From Sclerotiophoma versabilis (taxonomy: Eukaryota > Ascomycota > Dothideomycetes > Pleosporales > Didymellaceae), in assembly GCA_012274445.1 (NCBI GenBank), contig JAAROD010000095.1, positions 186,001 to 250,000 on the forward strand: DNA of 64,000 nucleotides, written 5' to 3'. Made by a program: the position numbers and the translations under genes. Positions 9,909 through 20,231 of this stretch are shown one piece after another (positions within the stretch are counted from its first letter, which is position 1; the number at the start of each line of letters is the position of its first letter). Under the pieces are notes generated by a model, which did not search any database, was not told the DNA's origin, and was given only the letters and a program-made list of their open reading frames with translations.

Positions 9909-11380
9909 ATGAAGCTCTCTTCAGCTCTCTTCGGCTTCGCAGCTGCTGTGGCCGCACACGGTGATCATGATCATGACCAGGAGCCATTGGCCGGCCCACA
10001 CGAGGGTCTGTGGTACAACACTCTTCCTGGAGACGGTGGTACACAGGTTTGTTAATTCGGTCTATTGTTGAGGCTTTGCTGCAGCAATTGACCTTTTTAT
10101 AGGCCGACTCCATTTTCAGTGGCATCTCCACCTTCGGTCGCCTTCCATACCACCCATGCCTTAAAAGCAAAGTTGACTACGATATTGCTTTCATAGGTAC
10201 GGAAACATACATACACCCTCCACTCACTCAACTGCTGAAGCTTCTCAGGTGCTCCATTTGACACTGGCACATCGTACCGCCCAGGTGCCCGCTTCGGCCC
10301 CAGCGGCATCAGACAAGGTTCCCGCCGCCTCAATCTTTAGTATGTTTCCTCAAAGCAGCATATGCTTACTTTTGGTCCACTTGGGCACAAAGGCTCACGT
10401 AGGATCGGATTTAGTGGCGGATACAACGTCCCATTGAAAGCAAACCCTTTCAACTCATGGGCGAAGGTTATTGACTGTGGAGATATCCCAGTCACTTCGT
10501 AAGCATCAAGTAACTGTAATGAGGAATGAGGCTACTGACTTCATCTAGGTACGACAACGCTTTCGCACTCCAGCAAATTGAGGAAGGCCACAACCTTCTA
10601 TTGAGTCGTGCACCCCACACTCATGCCGACAAGCCTGGGCCATCCAACAAGGGAGCCACGCTACCCCGCCTGATCACTCTTGGAGGTGACCATACCATTA
10701 CTCTTCCTCTCCTCCGCTCCATCAATCGTAACTACGGTCCCGTCAGTGTTATCCACTTTGACAGTCATCTCGACACCTGGAAGCCCAAGGTCTTCGGTGG
10801 CTCACCCAGCGAGCAAGCAGCCATCAACCATGGCACCTACTTTTTCCATGCTGCTCAGGAAGGTCTTCTAGCCAACGACACCAATATCCATGCTGGAATC
10901 CGTACAACTCTGTCCGGGCCATCTGACTACGAGAACGATGGCTACTGCGGCTTCCAGATTGTCGAGGCACGTGAGATTGACAAGATTGGTATCGATGGTA
11001 TCATTAAGAAGATCAAAGATAGGGTCGGCACCGAGAAGCCGGTCTACCTTAGCATCGACATTGATACTCTTGATCCTGCTTGTGAGTTCACCTCACTTAG
11101 AGACAATTTCCTAATATATACTAACATATGTGTAGTCGCTCCTGCAACAGGCACGCCCGAGACTGGCGGCTGGACCACCCGCGAGCTGCGCACTATTATC
11201 CGCGGCCTTGAGGGCATTAACCTCATCGCTGCCGACATTGTCGAAGTAGCTCCTGCTTACGATACCAACGCCGAGCTGACCACCATGGCTGCTGCCGATA
11301 CTCTTTACGAGGTCATGACTTTGATGGTCAAGAAGGGTCCTCTGAGCTACATGGGCAAGCAGGAGACCATCGAGCTCTAA
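9909..11380 (+). CDS. Secreted agmatinase/arginase-family ureohydrolase
   Basis: Six exons: 9909-10046, 10103-10196, 10249-10339, 10415-10498, 10549-11081, 11136-11380, giving 394 aa; all phases agree. The enzyme family hydrolyses guanidino compounds such as agmatine to release urea, using two Mn ions. Metal-binding motifs are all visible: GGDHTITLP, HFDSHLDTW and the SIDIDTLDPAFAPATGTPE signature, the last assembled across the final intron. Upstream come GAPFDTG and GYNVPL segments typical of fungal agmatinases. The N-terminus is a signal peptide (about 1-16, ending AVAAH) followed by a His/Asp-rich HGDHDHDQE stretch, so the protein should enter the secretory pathway, unlike classical cytosolic enzymes. 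Substrate (agmatine versus another guanidine) cannot be decided from sequence alone. Confidence 0.93.
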
Positions 11381-11824
11381 GCAAAGGGACAGTGGCCCAA
11401 GTCCACAGGCCTCAAACCAACTAGGCAAGCTGACCCCTCTCTTTCCCCCTGTTAGGTATAGAACTTTGTGTCCTAGGCTGATTTGTAGCGCAGGGGTATG
11501 TCGATCACCAGCAATGGACGACTAGATTGTAACGCATGTCTTCGGAAGGTAAGAAAGATGCAAGACACGCAAAGTACGGCAGTAGAAGTGCGATGCAAAT
11601 ATGCTTGATAGTATCGATCTCGAATTATATATGATTAAGATAGTATTGGGTATTTCTTTCCCACCTTTCATTCCTTTTGCCTTTCCTGCTCATGCTGTTC
11701 AAAACGCCCAACCAGACAATGTCAAATGGTATATCGCGGAACCGTAATCCAAATCCAACGCTTAAGAAAAGAATTTGAAATAACTTTTTGTTTTCTCCTC
11801 ATCTTGATTCTCTCCTGGCGAGGT
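11381..11824 (+). other. Intergenic between convergent genes
   Basis: About 440 bp separating the 3' ends of the ureohydrolase and the triple-repeat gene; AT-rich 3' UTR-like sequence with no gene seen. Confidence 0.6.
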
Positions 11825-12316
11825 TTAAAAGCCCGCGCCGTACGCAGCCCTGTAGGCCTGGTTGACGCCCCTGTGGTGCTCGACAACCTTGGTCTTGAGC
11901 TGCTTCCAGTGCTTAGACAGGTTGGTGGGCTGCTTTGGCGCGGCATCGTCACTCCTGGGCTCCTCGATCGAGGCGCGGGGAGTGGAAGAGACAGAGCCGC
12001 GGGGAGAGTTTGCTCGCGAGCTTCCGGGCGAGTAGAAGGCCGAGTATGCAGCGTTCATCTCGTCGTGGTGGTTCTTGAGTGCTGTCCATAGCTTGCTGGC
12101 GTTGGTCTTGGGCTTGGGCGCTGAGACCATGCCGGCAACGACTGAGTTGTTGCGCGAGGTCTCGAGCGAGGCAGGAGTTGAGGCTGCGGGGGTCGAGGAA
12201 GGGGAGCCGTAGTAGGCGGAGTAGGCCTGGTTCATGCCCTCGTGGTGTGCCTTTGCGTGAGCGGCGAAGGAGGAGAGGATGCTCTGCCTCTTCTGGGTGT
12301 TTGCGGTGGAAGACAT
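11825..12316 (-). CDS. Small hydrophilic protein with three HH-x3-N-x-AY repeats
   Basis: Single-exon 163-aa protein starting at an ATG; no signal peptide or membrane segment. It consists of three copies of a short motif separated by Ser/Thr/Pro-rich linkers. Motif cores are HHEGMNQAYSAYYG (from residue 24), HHDEMNAAYSAFYS (from 83) and HHRGVNQAYRAAYG (from 147), so the spacing is about 59-64 residues. Copies two and three are preceded by N-x-SK-x-W-x2-LK, suggesting each unit is a short amphipathic helix with an aromatic lead and a His-His-...-Asn-x-Ala-Tyr core. Linkers contain SPR and STP sites that could be phosphorylated. I do not recognise a named family; a stress- or development-related role is possible but unsupported. 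A CCAAT box lies about 330 bp upstream. Confidence 0.8.
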   Translation of the reverse strand: MSSTANTQKRQSILSSFAAHAKAHHEGMNQAYSAYYGSPSSTPAASTPASLETSRNNSVVAGMVSAPKPKTNASKLWTALKNHHDEMNAAYSAFYSPGSSRANSPRGSVSSTPRASIEEPRSDDAAPKQPTNLSKHWKQLKTKVVEHHRGVNQAYRAAYGAGF

Positions 12317-13662
12317 TGTTGCTGAGGTTTGGAGTATTGAGTCGATGTTATTGCAATCGAGAATAACAATTGTGATCGGTTTGACTCGAGGTATAGTAGG
12401 TCGAATTTGATACTGTAGTAAAGTACTGTTTATGCTGTGCTGTCTAATACTCTGTCAGACCAGTGATCCACCCTCTTATATACCAAAGCAACCACCACAG
12501 CACCCTAAAATTATGACACCCGCCAAGTATCGTCAGTCACACGCCGTTGCACCTCATCTTGCAACAGAATTTTACTCAGCACGCCTTGCGCATGTTGGAA
12601 TCCATCGAAAGTCGTTGTCCTATGACACCTTCGTCACCTCCCCGCCAATCAGACGTCCCACATGCTGAGAAATAAAGTGGATTTCTCAGCAACAAGGCGC
12701 GTTGGGGTCCGTGCAGCAACCAAAGAGCCTCATCCGGTGTCATGCAACCCATGATTTCTGCGCAGGGCGTGTGTGGGCACGACACACAACAGGGCGCAAA
12801 AGACGCAAACACTCACGCAAAGCCTTCACGATGGGCGTCCGTGCGCTTTCCCGCAAGCGCTTCTCCGTCGGCGATCAGCCGTCGCATCTCAAAATTAGCA
12901 GCACCGTGGTAGCTCGTACGTAAAGGCCAGTCAGAGCCTTTAAGACGGATTCCCCTAAAGGCTTAACGACTTCACTTAACGGCATCGCGTTAGAAATCTC
13001 TTCCTCGCACGCTCCGCACGCGTTCCCCTGACTGTGTCAGGTTTCCCGTCGCTTCAAGTCGGCCCATTACCCCCGTGGCGCGGTGCGAGGCTTCTAGACT
13101 GCGCTCGCCGACACGATGCGTGCGGCGCAAACTGGTCGCAAACTTGTTCAGAACTTGCTGTTGCATTAAAGGTGGGTAGTTGTACGTAAAGTCACGCCTT
13201 AGAATATTGGGATGCTGCCTTTGGAGGTATAGAGGTTGCCTTTGGAGGTAAAGGGGGAAAATTTGCTGTCTCATCGCCAAAGGCGCGGTGGGCATTGCGT
13301 GAGGTTGTCGAGGGGGGATCGCGAGATTGGATAGGATCGTGAGATCGCGCCTTTGAGGGGGAAAATTTGGTCACGACACAGTCTGGCCGTTGCATCGCAA
13401 GGTTCTTTCCGGTACTAGATCTTCCCCGGATTGTTAGAGTGGCTTCGTTTTGCGTTTTTCGATGATTTCATGTTACTACAGTTGATCTCAGTGCTTCTAC
13501 GGTCGTAACTTCCCGCGACGTGACCCTTGTGCTAACATCACCATTTTCCTTAGATTTGATCATATTGTAGGTTATGTATTGCTACAACGCGTGCGCCTAT
13601 CTGCCACAGATGCTACGACCTTTGCATGAGCTTTATGTTTGTACTCCTATCCTTGAGTACAC
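12317..13662 (-). other. Intergenic, promoter of triple-repeat gene
   Basis: About 1.35 kb with a CCAAT pentamer at 12645-12649. A short duplicated phrase (CCTTTGGAGGTA, twice near 13217-13250) is the only repeat noticed. Open frames are short and lack coding character. Confidence 0.55.
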
Positions 13663-14637
13663 CTAGGCACTCCATCTCATGAATCCGAAGATAGCATTAA
13701 TCAATACGCCCATTACTACAGCCAGCTGTCTCCTCCTCGACCATACTCCGTCTTCTCTGAAGCCCCATATCAGCGCGCCCAGCGGCCAGAAGAAACCCGT
13801 CATGTAACCCCACAACATGTCATCCAGACCACCCTCCTCCACGGCAAACCCCGCACCCCATCCCGCATCCGCTTCCCCAGTCAAGGCTGGTGATGGGTCT
13901 GTGGCGGTGCTGTCTAGCCATCGATCCTCGAGCACGCGCATCTCAGCAGGTGAAGGCATGGTATCGGGCGTATGTGTAAAGGATAGGTTGGTCTGAAAGT
14001 GCGATCGTAGGCTTGCTACTTCTTGCGCAGTAAAGCCGGACGTCAGGAGGCGGTCGAAGCCTTGTGGCGTCGGTGTCGTAGTGGACGAGCCTCGCCGTTG
14101 GATGGCATAGTTGCTACTGCTTTGTGCGCCACTGCTCGAACGGCGATGGCTAGCAGAGCCTTGCGATGCCTCATACTGTGACTTCAGAGATGTCTCTGTG
14201 TTCTGCGCCAGAGTAGCCTCGCTATTCAGCTCAGTAGGAGTGAGCGCATCACCTAGCGAGCAGTGTATATAGTACTTTTTCGCTTCTGGTGGTGCTGTCG
14301 CACCGTATTCCACAGTTGGCGCGTCCCGTACCGGCTGCTTCCCTTTGCTCTTGCTGCCCGGCCCATCTTTGTGTATACTGGCGCGCGGCGGTGGAGGCGG
14401 CGGCAGTTTTAGCGATGTTGATAATGGCGCAGTATCTGTGAGTACCTTGCCGGCGTAGATGAGACGTAGACGTGCAGAGGCCTGATCAGGCGGCAGGTGC
14501 GATCGAATAAGCTGCTTGAGGGACAGTGTTGATGTGAGCCTCGGAAAAGGTATGGATAGTGAAAGGTCTGGTATCGAAGCAGAGAATCTTATAACCAAAT
14601 ACACGAGCTGTTCTGGGAGCAGCGGTACGGTCGTCAT
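13663..14637 (-). CDS. dsc3: DSC E3 ligase complex subunit 3 (ubiquitin-like, membrane)
   Basis: Single-exon 324 aa from an ATG. Residues about 12-85 form a ubiquitin-like domain (LVIRFSASIPDL, then ARLRLIYAGKVL), interrupted by a Pro-rich insert before YIHCSLGDAL. The middle is Ser/Thr-rich and low in complexity. The C-terminal DUF2407 part contains a conserved block near GFTAQEVASLRSHF and two hydrophobic segments (YMTGFFWPLGALIWGF and LAVVMGVLINAIFGFM) that should span the membrane. This matches Dsc3, a subunit of the Golgi Dsc ubiquitin ligase complex that acts in SREBP cleavage and hypoxia adaptation in fission yeast and Aspergillus. Partner subunits are not in this window. Confidence 0.88.
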   Translation of the reverse strand: MTTVPLLPEQLVYLVIRFSASIPDLSLSIPFPRLTSTLSLKQLIRSHLPPDQASARLRLIYAGKVLTDTAPLSTSLKLPPPPPPRASIHKDGPGSKSKGKQPVRDAPTVEYGATAPPEAKKYYIHCSLGDALTPTELNSEATLAQNTETSLKSQYEASQGSASHRRSSSGAQSSSNYAIQRRGSSTTTPTPQGFDRLLTSGFTAQEVASLRSHFQTNLSFTHTPDTMPSPAEMRVLEDRWLDSTATDPSPALTGEADAGWGAGFAVEEGGLDDMLWGYMTGFFWPLGALIWGFREDGVWSRRRQLAVVMGVLINAIFGFMRWSA

Positions 14638-14992
14638 GTTGGAGCTCGCAGGGGTTCGTTATGCGCTATGCAGGAGGAAGATGCAGCTTGGTGGCTGAAC
14701 TGCTGATCGAGTATGTTGAATGTAAGAATACGCATGGTTGATGATAAGGAGCAGTGCGCGCTATGGCTTTGTGGTAGTCATGGTGGAGAGGTCGGTCATC
14801 AGTTGCGGAGCTGGCACGAGACAGCACGCGGCAGGGCTGCGGAGCTCGGAACGTTGAACATCGAACGTTGAACGCTGAACGCTGAGGTCATAGCTCCGTG
14901 AGCCTCATATGCAGCATCTTGACATAACATACTGTATCTTCCTTCCTCTGACCATCACCCTGTTTCTCTGAAACTCCCCTGCTTGTTTCACT
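14638..14992 (+). other. Divergent promoter between dsc3 and Dabb gene
   Basis: About 355 bp between two gene starts facing away from each other. It contains the heptamer repeat listed separately. Confidence 0.6.
14849..14883 (+). repeat. Heptamer tandem repeat, five units
   Basis: Five consecutive 7-bp units of the form GAACGYT (one unit reads GAACATC), 35 bp in total, inside a divergent promoter region. Confidence 0.85.
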
Positions 14993-15429
14993 ATGACTAT
15001 CATACATATTGTTCTGTTCGAGTGGAAGCCTTTGGCGAGTCATGCTCAGGTGGAAGAGGTGGGCGTGCCCCTCTGTAGCGTTACTCTGGTGCTGACTTCG
15101 CTTTCGTAGGCATGCAGTCGTATGCTTGCATTAAAAGATGAATGCTTGAGTGCAAGCTCTCAAAAGCCATACATCAAATCATTCTCTGGCGGAAGGAACA
15201 ACAGTAATGAGGGTCACGCGGTGGGTGTGCGCTTGAAAGCCATTGATACATCGAAGCTGATCGATACCTCCAGGGTCCCTTTACCCATGGCTTCGTAGTA
15301 GAATTCGAGAGCGAAGAAGACCGAGACTACTATGTGAGCAAGGATCCTGCACATCAAGACTTCATCAAATTTGCTGGAGAAATTCTGCAGAATGTAAAGG
15401 TGCTTGACTACGAGCCGGGAAAGCTGTAG
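14993..15429 (+). CDS. Stress-responsive A/B-barrel (Dabb) domain protein
   Basis: Three exons, 14993-15058, 15110-15220 and 15274-15429, give a 110-aa protein; none of the exons is long enough to stand out alone. Both introns (51 and 53 nt) fall at codon boundaries. The protein opens with TIIHIVLFEWKP, contains RMLALKDEC, KPYIKSFSGG and THGFVVEFESEEDRDYY, and ends shortly after VSKDPAHQDF. These are hallmarks of the Dabb fold, a small ferredoxin-like dimeric barrel with a conserved His near the N-terminus and the DP-x-H motif near the end. Members include plant stress proteins and fungal enzymes or accessory proteins; the reaction here, if any, is unknown. The gene is convergent with ISA1, their coding ends being about 140 bp apart. 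Confidence 0.88.
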
Positions 15430-15567
15430 TTTCGTGATATGCATATGTACTGTCTAATGCAATTTATACAAAGTAACCCCAAACCTATCACCAGATTGAA
15501 CGCCATATGCAATGCTGTGTCATGCCACCCAATGCTGAATTCTATACACAAGACAATGAGAGGGGTA

Positions 15568-16360
15568 TCATGATACACTAAAAGACTCGCCACAGCCACA
15601 TTGCTCAGCTGTTACTTATTAGCTTTGCCTGGAGGACACTTCATGGGAGATACTCACTTATATTTGGGTTCTTGAAGATGAAGCGCTGGTTCAGCTTGTC
15701 GTCTAGCCAATCCATTTCGCTCCCGATGATGTTCAACAAGGCCTTGTTGTCGATCAAAACCTTGACGCCATCCTGCTCAACGACTTCGTCCAGCTTCGAA
15801 GGCTTGTCGACGTACTCTAGATGGTATGCCAATCCAGAGCAGCCCTTTGCCTTTGTTCCAATTCGAATCAGCTTTGGTTCTGGCTGATCGAGCAGGGCGC
15901 GTAGGTGGTCGACGGCTGATTGCGAGATCTTGATAGTCGCCTTCCTGGGTCCAAAGTTGTATCTCCTTGGCCGAGCCGACTTAATCGGTGCTGTCCGTGA
16001 CTTCTGCGCTTCACTCTCCGGTAGACTGACGTTTGATTGCTCCTGAGGTGTTACTTGACTGCGCTGCTCTGGTGCAAGCCGCGACGGTGTCCAAGATTTC
16101 ACCTCGGATGCGCCGCCCGCTATAGATGTGTCCGGAACCCCAAAGTTTCGTGGCGGGGGTGGTGGAGGCTGTAGCGTCGACGGTTGGTAGGCTGTCGCGG
16201 TTTGCATTTGTCGCTTAGACGATTGGCGATATGATGTCGATGAAGAAAGGGCTCGTGAGCATTGTGGACATGGGTGGGGAGCGAACGATGATGCGGCGAG
16301 TCGTGAGGATGCGAATGCCGAGGAGCGCGCAAGTGCGCGAGTTGTACGTGGTAGTGACAT
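15568..16360 (-). CDS. isa1: Mitochondrial iron-sulfur assembly protein ISA1 (A-type carrier)
   Basis: Two exons, complement of 15658-16360 and 15568-15608, give 247 aa. The intron (15609-15657, 49 nt) must be removed: reading through it stops the protein before the last two ligand cysteines. The N-terminal half is a long Ser/Arg-rich, low-acid mitochondrial presequence and linker. The HesB/IscA domain starts near KATIKISQSAVDHL and carries the three conserved cysteines, one in GCSGLAYHLEY and two in the terminal CGCGESF. A-type carriers help make [4Fe-4S] clusters for mitochondrial enzymes such as aconitase and lipoate synthase. A CCAAT pentamer lies 160 bp upstream of the start. Assignment to ISA1 over ISA2 rests on the ITEQCGCGESF ending. 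Confidence 0.92.
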
Positions 16361-17175
16361 AGTCGTAGAGGTAAGCCCAGAATGTTTCTACAAATGAGTA
16401 CGATATGAACAAAGTGCGTGCTGGTGCTGTTGGGGTGGACAAGCCATCGATGTTTGTCACCCAAAGTTTCGCTATGTCATGGAGGCGCAACATGACCCCG
16501 GCTCACGTTCAGTCCGGAGCCAATCACAGACAAGTGCTTGGTAATTATGCCAAGGATAAATCTCACCTGTCAAGCACGCGATATCTGAGTAGAGTACTGT
16601 TTCTGGCGAAAGGTGTTCAGGGACAATGTGGTATTTTAGGTTGCTAACTAGGTTTGTAGATGCCCAGTGTTTGAAGATCAGAGGGTCTTCGGTCATCGGC
16701 TGCTCGACCTGCTCTACCTGTTCACAAGTACCATGCTCCCGCTGTAGCATTCAATGGTGCCTTTATCTTTGTTGACTGAAGCATGGTTCAGCTCTCTGCT
16801 TTCACAAAACCTCTAATTTTGGAAGCTGAAAGCCAAAATGATGCCTGAGTTGAAGGTAGTCCGCTACAGGTTGGGCGCGCCCGATCACTATCTCAGCTAC
16901 GTATGCAGCATCAGTCAGCCTCATATGGCTTTCAAGATTGAACTCATTGGACCAGGTCTGCACGTGTCAGGCAGTCGCGTTACCTCTGTTGTAATGCAGG
17001 AACATTTGCCGCTATTCACCCCATCGTGTACGCCGTTTACCAGCTTACAGTGGTAAAGCCTGCACAACAGGCGCAGCAGGTATGGTTGGGCTCATTGCTG
17101 AGGTTATCTTCAATAGTATAAGCCCCAAGGAGAGGGATCAATTAGCAGTCGCCCATATGACGACTAACTGAGGCC
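16361..17175 (-). other. Intergenic, promoter of isa1
   Basis: About 815 bp between the isa1 start and the end of the RRG9 gene. An ATG-initiated 72-codon frame (16838-17056, + strand) and a 92-codon frame (16472-16750, - strand) exist but resemble no family and are not called as genes. Confidence 0.55.
16520..16524 (+). promoter_or_regulatory. CCAAT box upstream of isa1
   Basis: A CCAAT pentamer 160 bp from the isa1 start codon. The HAP/CBC complex binds such sites and controls many iron and mitochondrial genes in fungi; binding here is inferred from spacing only. Confidence 0.35.
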
Positions 17176-17919
17176 CTACAGCCTGTCTGATAGCGGCAGG
17201 ATGGTCTTCGTTTTTCGATTGCCGGATGCATCGACGGTCGGTATAATGTCTTCCTCGGGTAGGAATGCTTCGGGAGCGCTATCCCTGACCTCGATCTGGT
17301 TCCTCCTCCGTGTCTTCCACACAGGACGTCCATGGCCGTTGTCAGCACGGCCGACACCCATGTCTCTCCACTTCTTCGGTGGCTTGATACCCATTTCTAC
17401 CAAGTTCGACCAGATCCTTTCTCCCCGCTTGTCCCATCTCCGCATTCGCTCGTCGTGCTCCTCGTCGCTCGGTCGCCACTGGCTCTTCAGTATGCGCCGT
17501 ATGGCTTCAGACGAGACTTTGAAATGTTCGGCAAGTACAGGCGTGGTGAACTTGTCAGGTTGGGTCTGGTGTAAATGCCGTATGCCTTCCATGGTATCTG
17601 GTGACAGCTTCTTCCGCGGATTCCACGCTTCTCCGTTCAGCTTCCTCTTCATCGCCTCTTTCTCAGCCTGCCACGCGGGGCGATTCGAGCGTCCTTCTGT
17701 CCATTCTGCTGTGCTCTCATCGAAGGTTGTGGTTGCGACAGCTTTTGGCGACCTTGTAGGGATGTTGCGTGCTCCCTGCGATGGGCGAGCGCCAGGGAAG
17801 GGATCTGACGGCCGGCTGGGTTTACTGTGCACTTGTCGGAGACCGAATGATGGCCTGGCATTCGTGGAGGATCGGATGAAGAGACCTAGTGTCCTTTGAA
17901 CGTAAGAGTGACAGTTCAT
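17176..17919 (-). CDS. rrg9: Required for respiratory growth protein 9 (neugrin family)
   Basis: Single-exon 247-aa protein starting at an ATG. The N-terminus (MNCHSYVQRTLGLFIRSS and the following Arg/Ser-rich stretch) is a mitochondrial targeting sequence. The conserved domain lies at about 95-190: KLNGEAWNPRKKLSPDTMEGIRHLH, then KFTTPVLAEHFKVSSEAIRRILKSQWRPS, a helix-turn-helix-like segment typical of RRG9/neugrin proteins, then an Arg/Trp-rich stretch. Yeast RRG9 is needed for respiratory growth and maintenance of the mitochondrial genome; human neugrin helps form mitochondrial 16S rRNA. The gene is divergent from the DUF2236 gene, sharing a 430-bp promoter region with a CCAAT box. Confidence 0.9.
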   Translation of the reverse strand: MNCHSYVQRTLGLFIRSSTNARPSFGLRQVHSKPSRPSDPFPGARPSQGARNIPTRSPKAVATTTFDESTAEWTEGRSNRPAWQAEKEAMKRKLNGEAWNPRKKLSPDTMEGIRHLHQTQPDKFTTPVLAEHFKVSSEAIRRILKSQWRPSDEEHDERMRRWDKRGERIWSNLVEMGIKPPKKWRDMGVGRADNGHGRPVWKTRRRNQIEVRDSAPEAFLPEEDIIPTVDASGNRKTKTILPLSDRL

Positions 17920-18349
17920 GTTGGCTGCTGTTGTTTACTTTGTAAAGGCCGTTCCTTCTCGAAGTTTGGAATCTGACGCACGGACTCGAACTTTTGGAAA
18001 GACTGACCAATCGGTGGTCTGGTTGTCCTCGCCGCGAACGCGCCGCAAACGCACCGCAGATACGCTGAATGGTGACGCAACACACTTAGCACCAAGGCTT
18101 TGACGTTTCAACTGCTACCGCGGAAGCAAGTTCTGCAAGGATCCGATCGGTCGACGGAAAGCAGCATGTCAGATCTGCATTCAAGGGCGGCAAAATGGTG
18201 ACCCCTCCAGCGCGCTAGCCGACTGGTCTGCACATGACGGTGCCAAAGTGTTCAAAGATTTGAAGCTTCAGACTGGCTATTTCTTCACTCTGTTGCACTT
18301 GTCAATCCGATCGTTCTATTACATCCTACAGTTTAATCAATCTTTCAAC
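17920..18349 (+). other. Divergent promoter between rrg9 and the mpaB-like gene
   Basis: 430 bp between two start codons pointing outward. It contains a CCAAT pentamer and no open frame of interest. Confidence 0.6.
18007..18011 (+). promoter_or_regulatory. CCAAT box in divergent promoter
   Basis: CCAAT followed by C, 88 bp upstream of the rrg9 start on the other strand and about 340 bp upstream of the mpaB-like gene. A HAP/CBC site is a reasonable guess for a respiratory gene; it rests on the motif alone. Confidence 0.35.
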
Positions 18350-19859
18350 ATGGCTTGGCCGAACCCGTTTCGCAGGCGCACCGAGAACACTAGAAGGTAT
18401 GTACAAATTGGGACAACCATGATAGAAACTTCAACTTACCAAATCAAGTGCCTGGGCCTACACATTCGAGTGGACAGATGACCACCTCACACCTGAACAA
18501 GCTGAGCCTTTGAAACACTCCTACGACGTACTGGCAGAAGAATGCTTAAATCGGCTCAATGCCATTTCGCCACCTCAGAACAGAGCACTGCCCAGGAACA
18601 GCAACACACAGCCAGTACCCGTTCGGACTGAGGGAACCAATGAAGAAAAGAAAGAGGTCTACCCGGTACCACAGCGAGACTTGTACTCGTTACTCAAAGA
18701 ACATCATGCATCAGATCCCAAGCTTGACGAATTGTGGCAGCAGATCAATACCGTGCCGGATTGGGTAGACTGGGATCAAATTGAGCGAGGTCAGGATGTC
18801 TTCTACCGGTACGGGGGGCCAGCACTGACCGGACTCACTTTCCAATCCTTGCTCGGTGGTATGGGCGCTGCGCGAGTTGTCGAGACCTTGGCACGCACTG
18901 GGGGGTTCAACACAAAGGTGGCAAGAAGACGATTGTTCGAAACCACTCAGCACATCCTTCAATGTACTAGATCTCTAGATGGCATCAAGCCGGGTGGTGA
19001 AGGGCATGCCTCATCAGTTAGAGTTCGTCTACTGCATGCAGCAGTGCGCCAACGCATTCTGAAACTGGCGGAGACAAAACCAAGTTACTACAATGTCGAA
19101 GAGTGGGGGATACCGGTGAACGATCTGGACCAGATTGCGACTATCGGCACTTTTTCGTCATCGTTGATCTGGCTGAGTTTCCCACGTCAGGGTATCTTCC
19201 TCAGCAATCAAGAAATTGAGGACTACCTTGCCCTGTGGCGTTATATTGCATACATTTTGGGCACACCGGATACATTCTTCACCACGACACCGAAGGCAAA
19301 AGCCATCATGGAGTCGCTCTTCTACAATGAAGTCCATCCTTCGGAGATGTCGAAGACTATGGCCAACAACATCATCCTTTCCCTCAAGGAGACGCCACCG
19401 ACATTCGTGTCTGCCGATATGCTCACTGCCAGTGCACGATGGTTGAATGGAAACACCTTATCTGATGCTCTGGGGCTCAAGCAAGTGTCCTTATACTATT
19501 GGGCGCTCATGGCCGGCCAGTGCCTCTTCTTCGCGGTCTACTGTTACATGAATCGCTTAATTCCTGCCTGGGACCGCGACCATGTCAGGCGGGCCAAGAC
19601 GGTTTTTTGGGATGTGATAGTCAAGGCGAAATGGGGACTTGCCAATGAGGAAACTACGTTCGATTTCAAGTATGTACCGGAGTATGATACATTAACGGAG
19701 CTGGGCAAACACGAGGAGCGACAGGTGACCAAATCTGCTATCGAAGCCAGGAATTTGAAGGCATTCACTATCTTTGCGGGTATCTCTCTGGTTGCTTTGA
19801 GCGTTGGTACATATGCGACAGTAAAGGTGGCGTCCCGCATCTTAGGTACTCTGTGGTAG
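18350..19859 (+). CDS. mpaB/rubber oxygenase-like (DUF2236) membrane protein
   Basis: Exons 18350-18396 and 18449-19859 (intron 52 nt, donor GTATGT, phase 2) give 485 aa. The small first exon supplies the true ATG and completes the conserved AWAYTFEW segment. The central domain contains RYGGPALTGLTFQSLLGGMG, the helix VRVRLLHAAVRQRIL with the likely haem-ligand His, and EIEDYLALWRYIAYILG with an invariant Arg. These are features of the ER-bound oxygenase mpaB / rubber oxygenase Lcp catalytic fold. Two hydrophobic segments toward the C-terminus (near LYYWALMAGQCLFFAVY and FTIFAGISLVALSVGTYA) should be membrane spans. MpaB cleaves a terpenoid side chain in mycophenolic acid synthesis; this copy is not in a biosynthetic cluster, so its substrate is unknown. 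Confidence 0.88.
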
Positions 19860-20231
19860 TGTTGCTAAATTTACGGTACGTCATTCACGTATACGTATCG
19901 AAGATAGTCGCCGGTTGTTATCATCTACTTGTTCGCCTCTCTCTCTATCTTCCTTGAGCGTAACATCACCACAACAGACTTTGTATGTGGTACAGCCTCA
20001 TGTTGTATTCTATTACCAGCAATGTCGCTGTCGCCTGACACTCTACAGGTACACCGCCTTTGACTGTTCAAAGCCACCTGAGGTCCCAGCCTTGGTTGTA
20101 CTCGTCGACTGTGATTTCTTCGCGTTCATACTTCAATCCGTCTACCATAACGCTTAACCAACCGACTACTTCCATCAATTTTCACACCCGACCGCTATTC
20201 AAGCAATCAACGCTGCCATCTGCAAAGAGAC
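19860..20231 (+). other. Intergenic, promoter of CCCH gene
   Basis: About 370 bp between two genes on the same strand; pyrimidine-rich near 19930-19950, nothing else notable. Confidence 0.55.

Noticed and set aside
16838..17056. 72-codon ATG-initiated frame between isa1 and rrg9
   Set aside because: No family motif or coding bias; too short to support alone.
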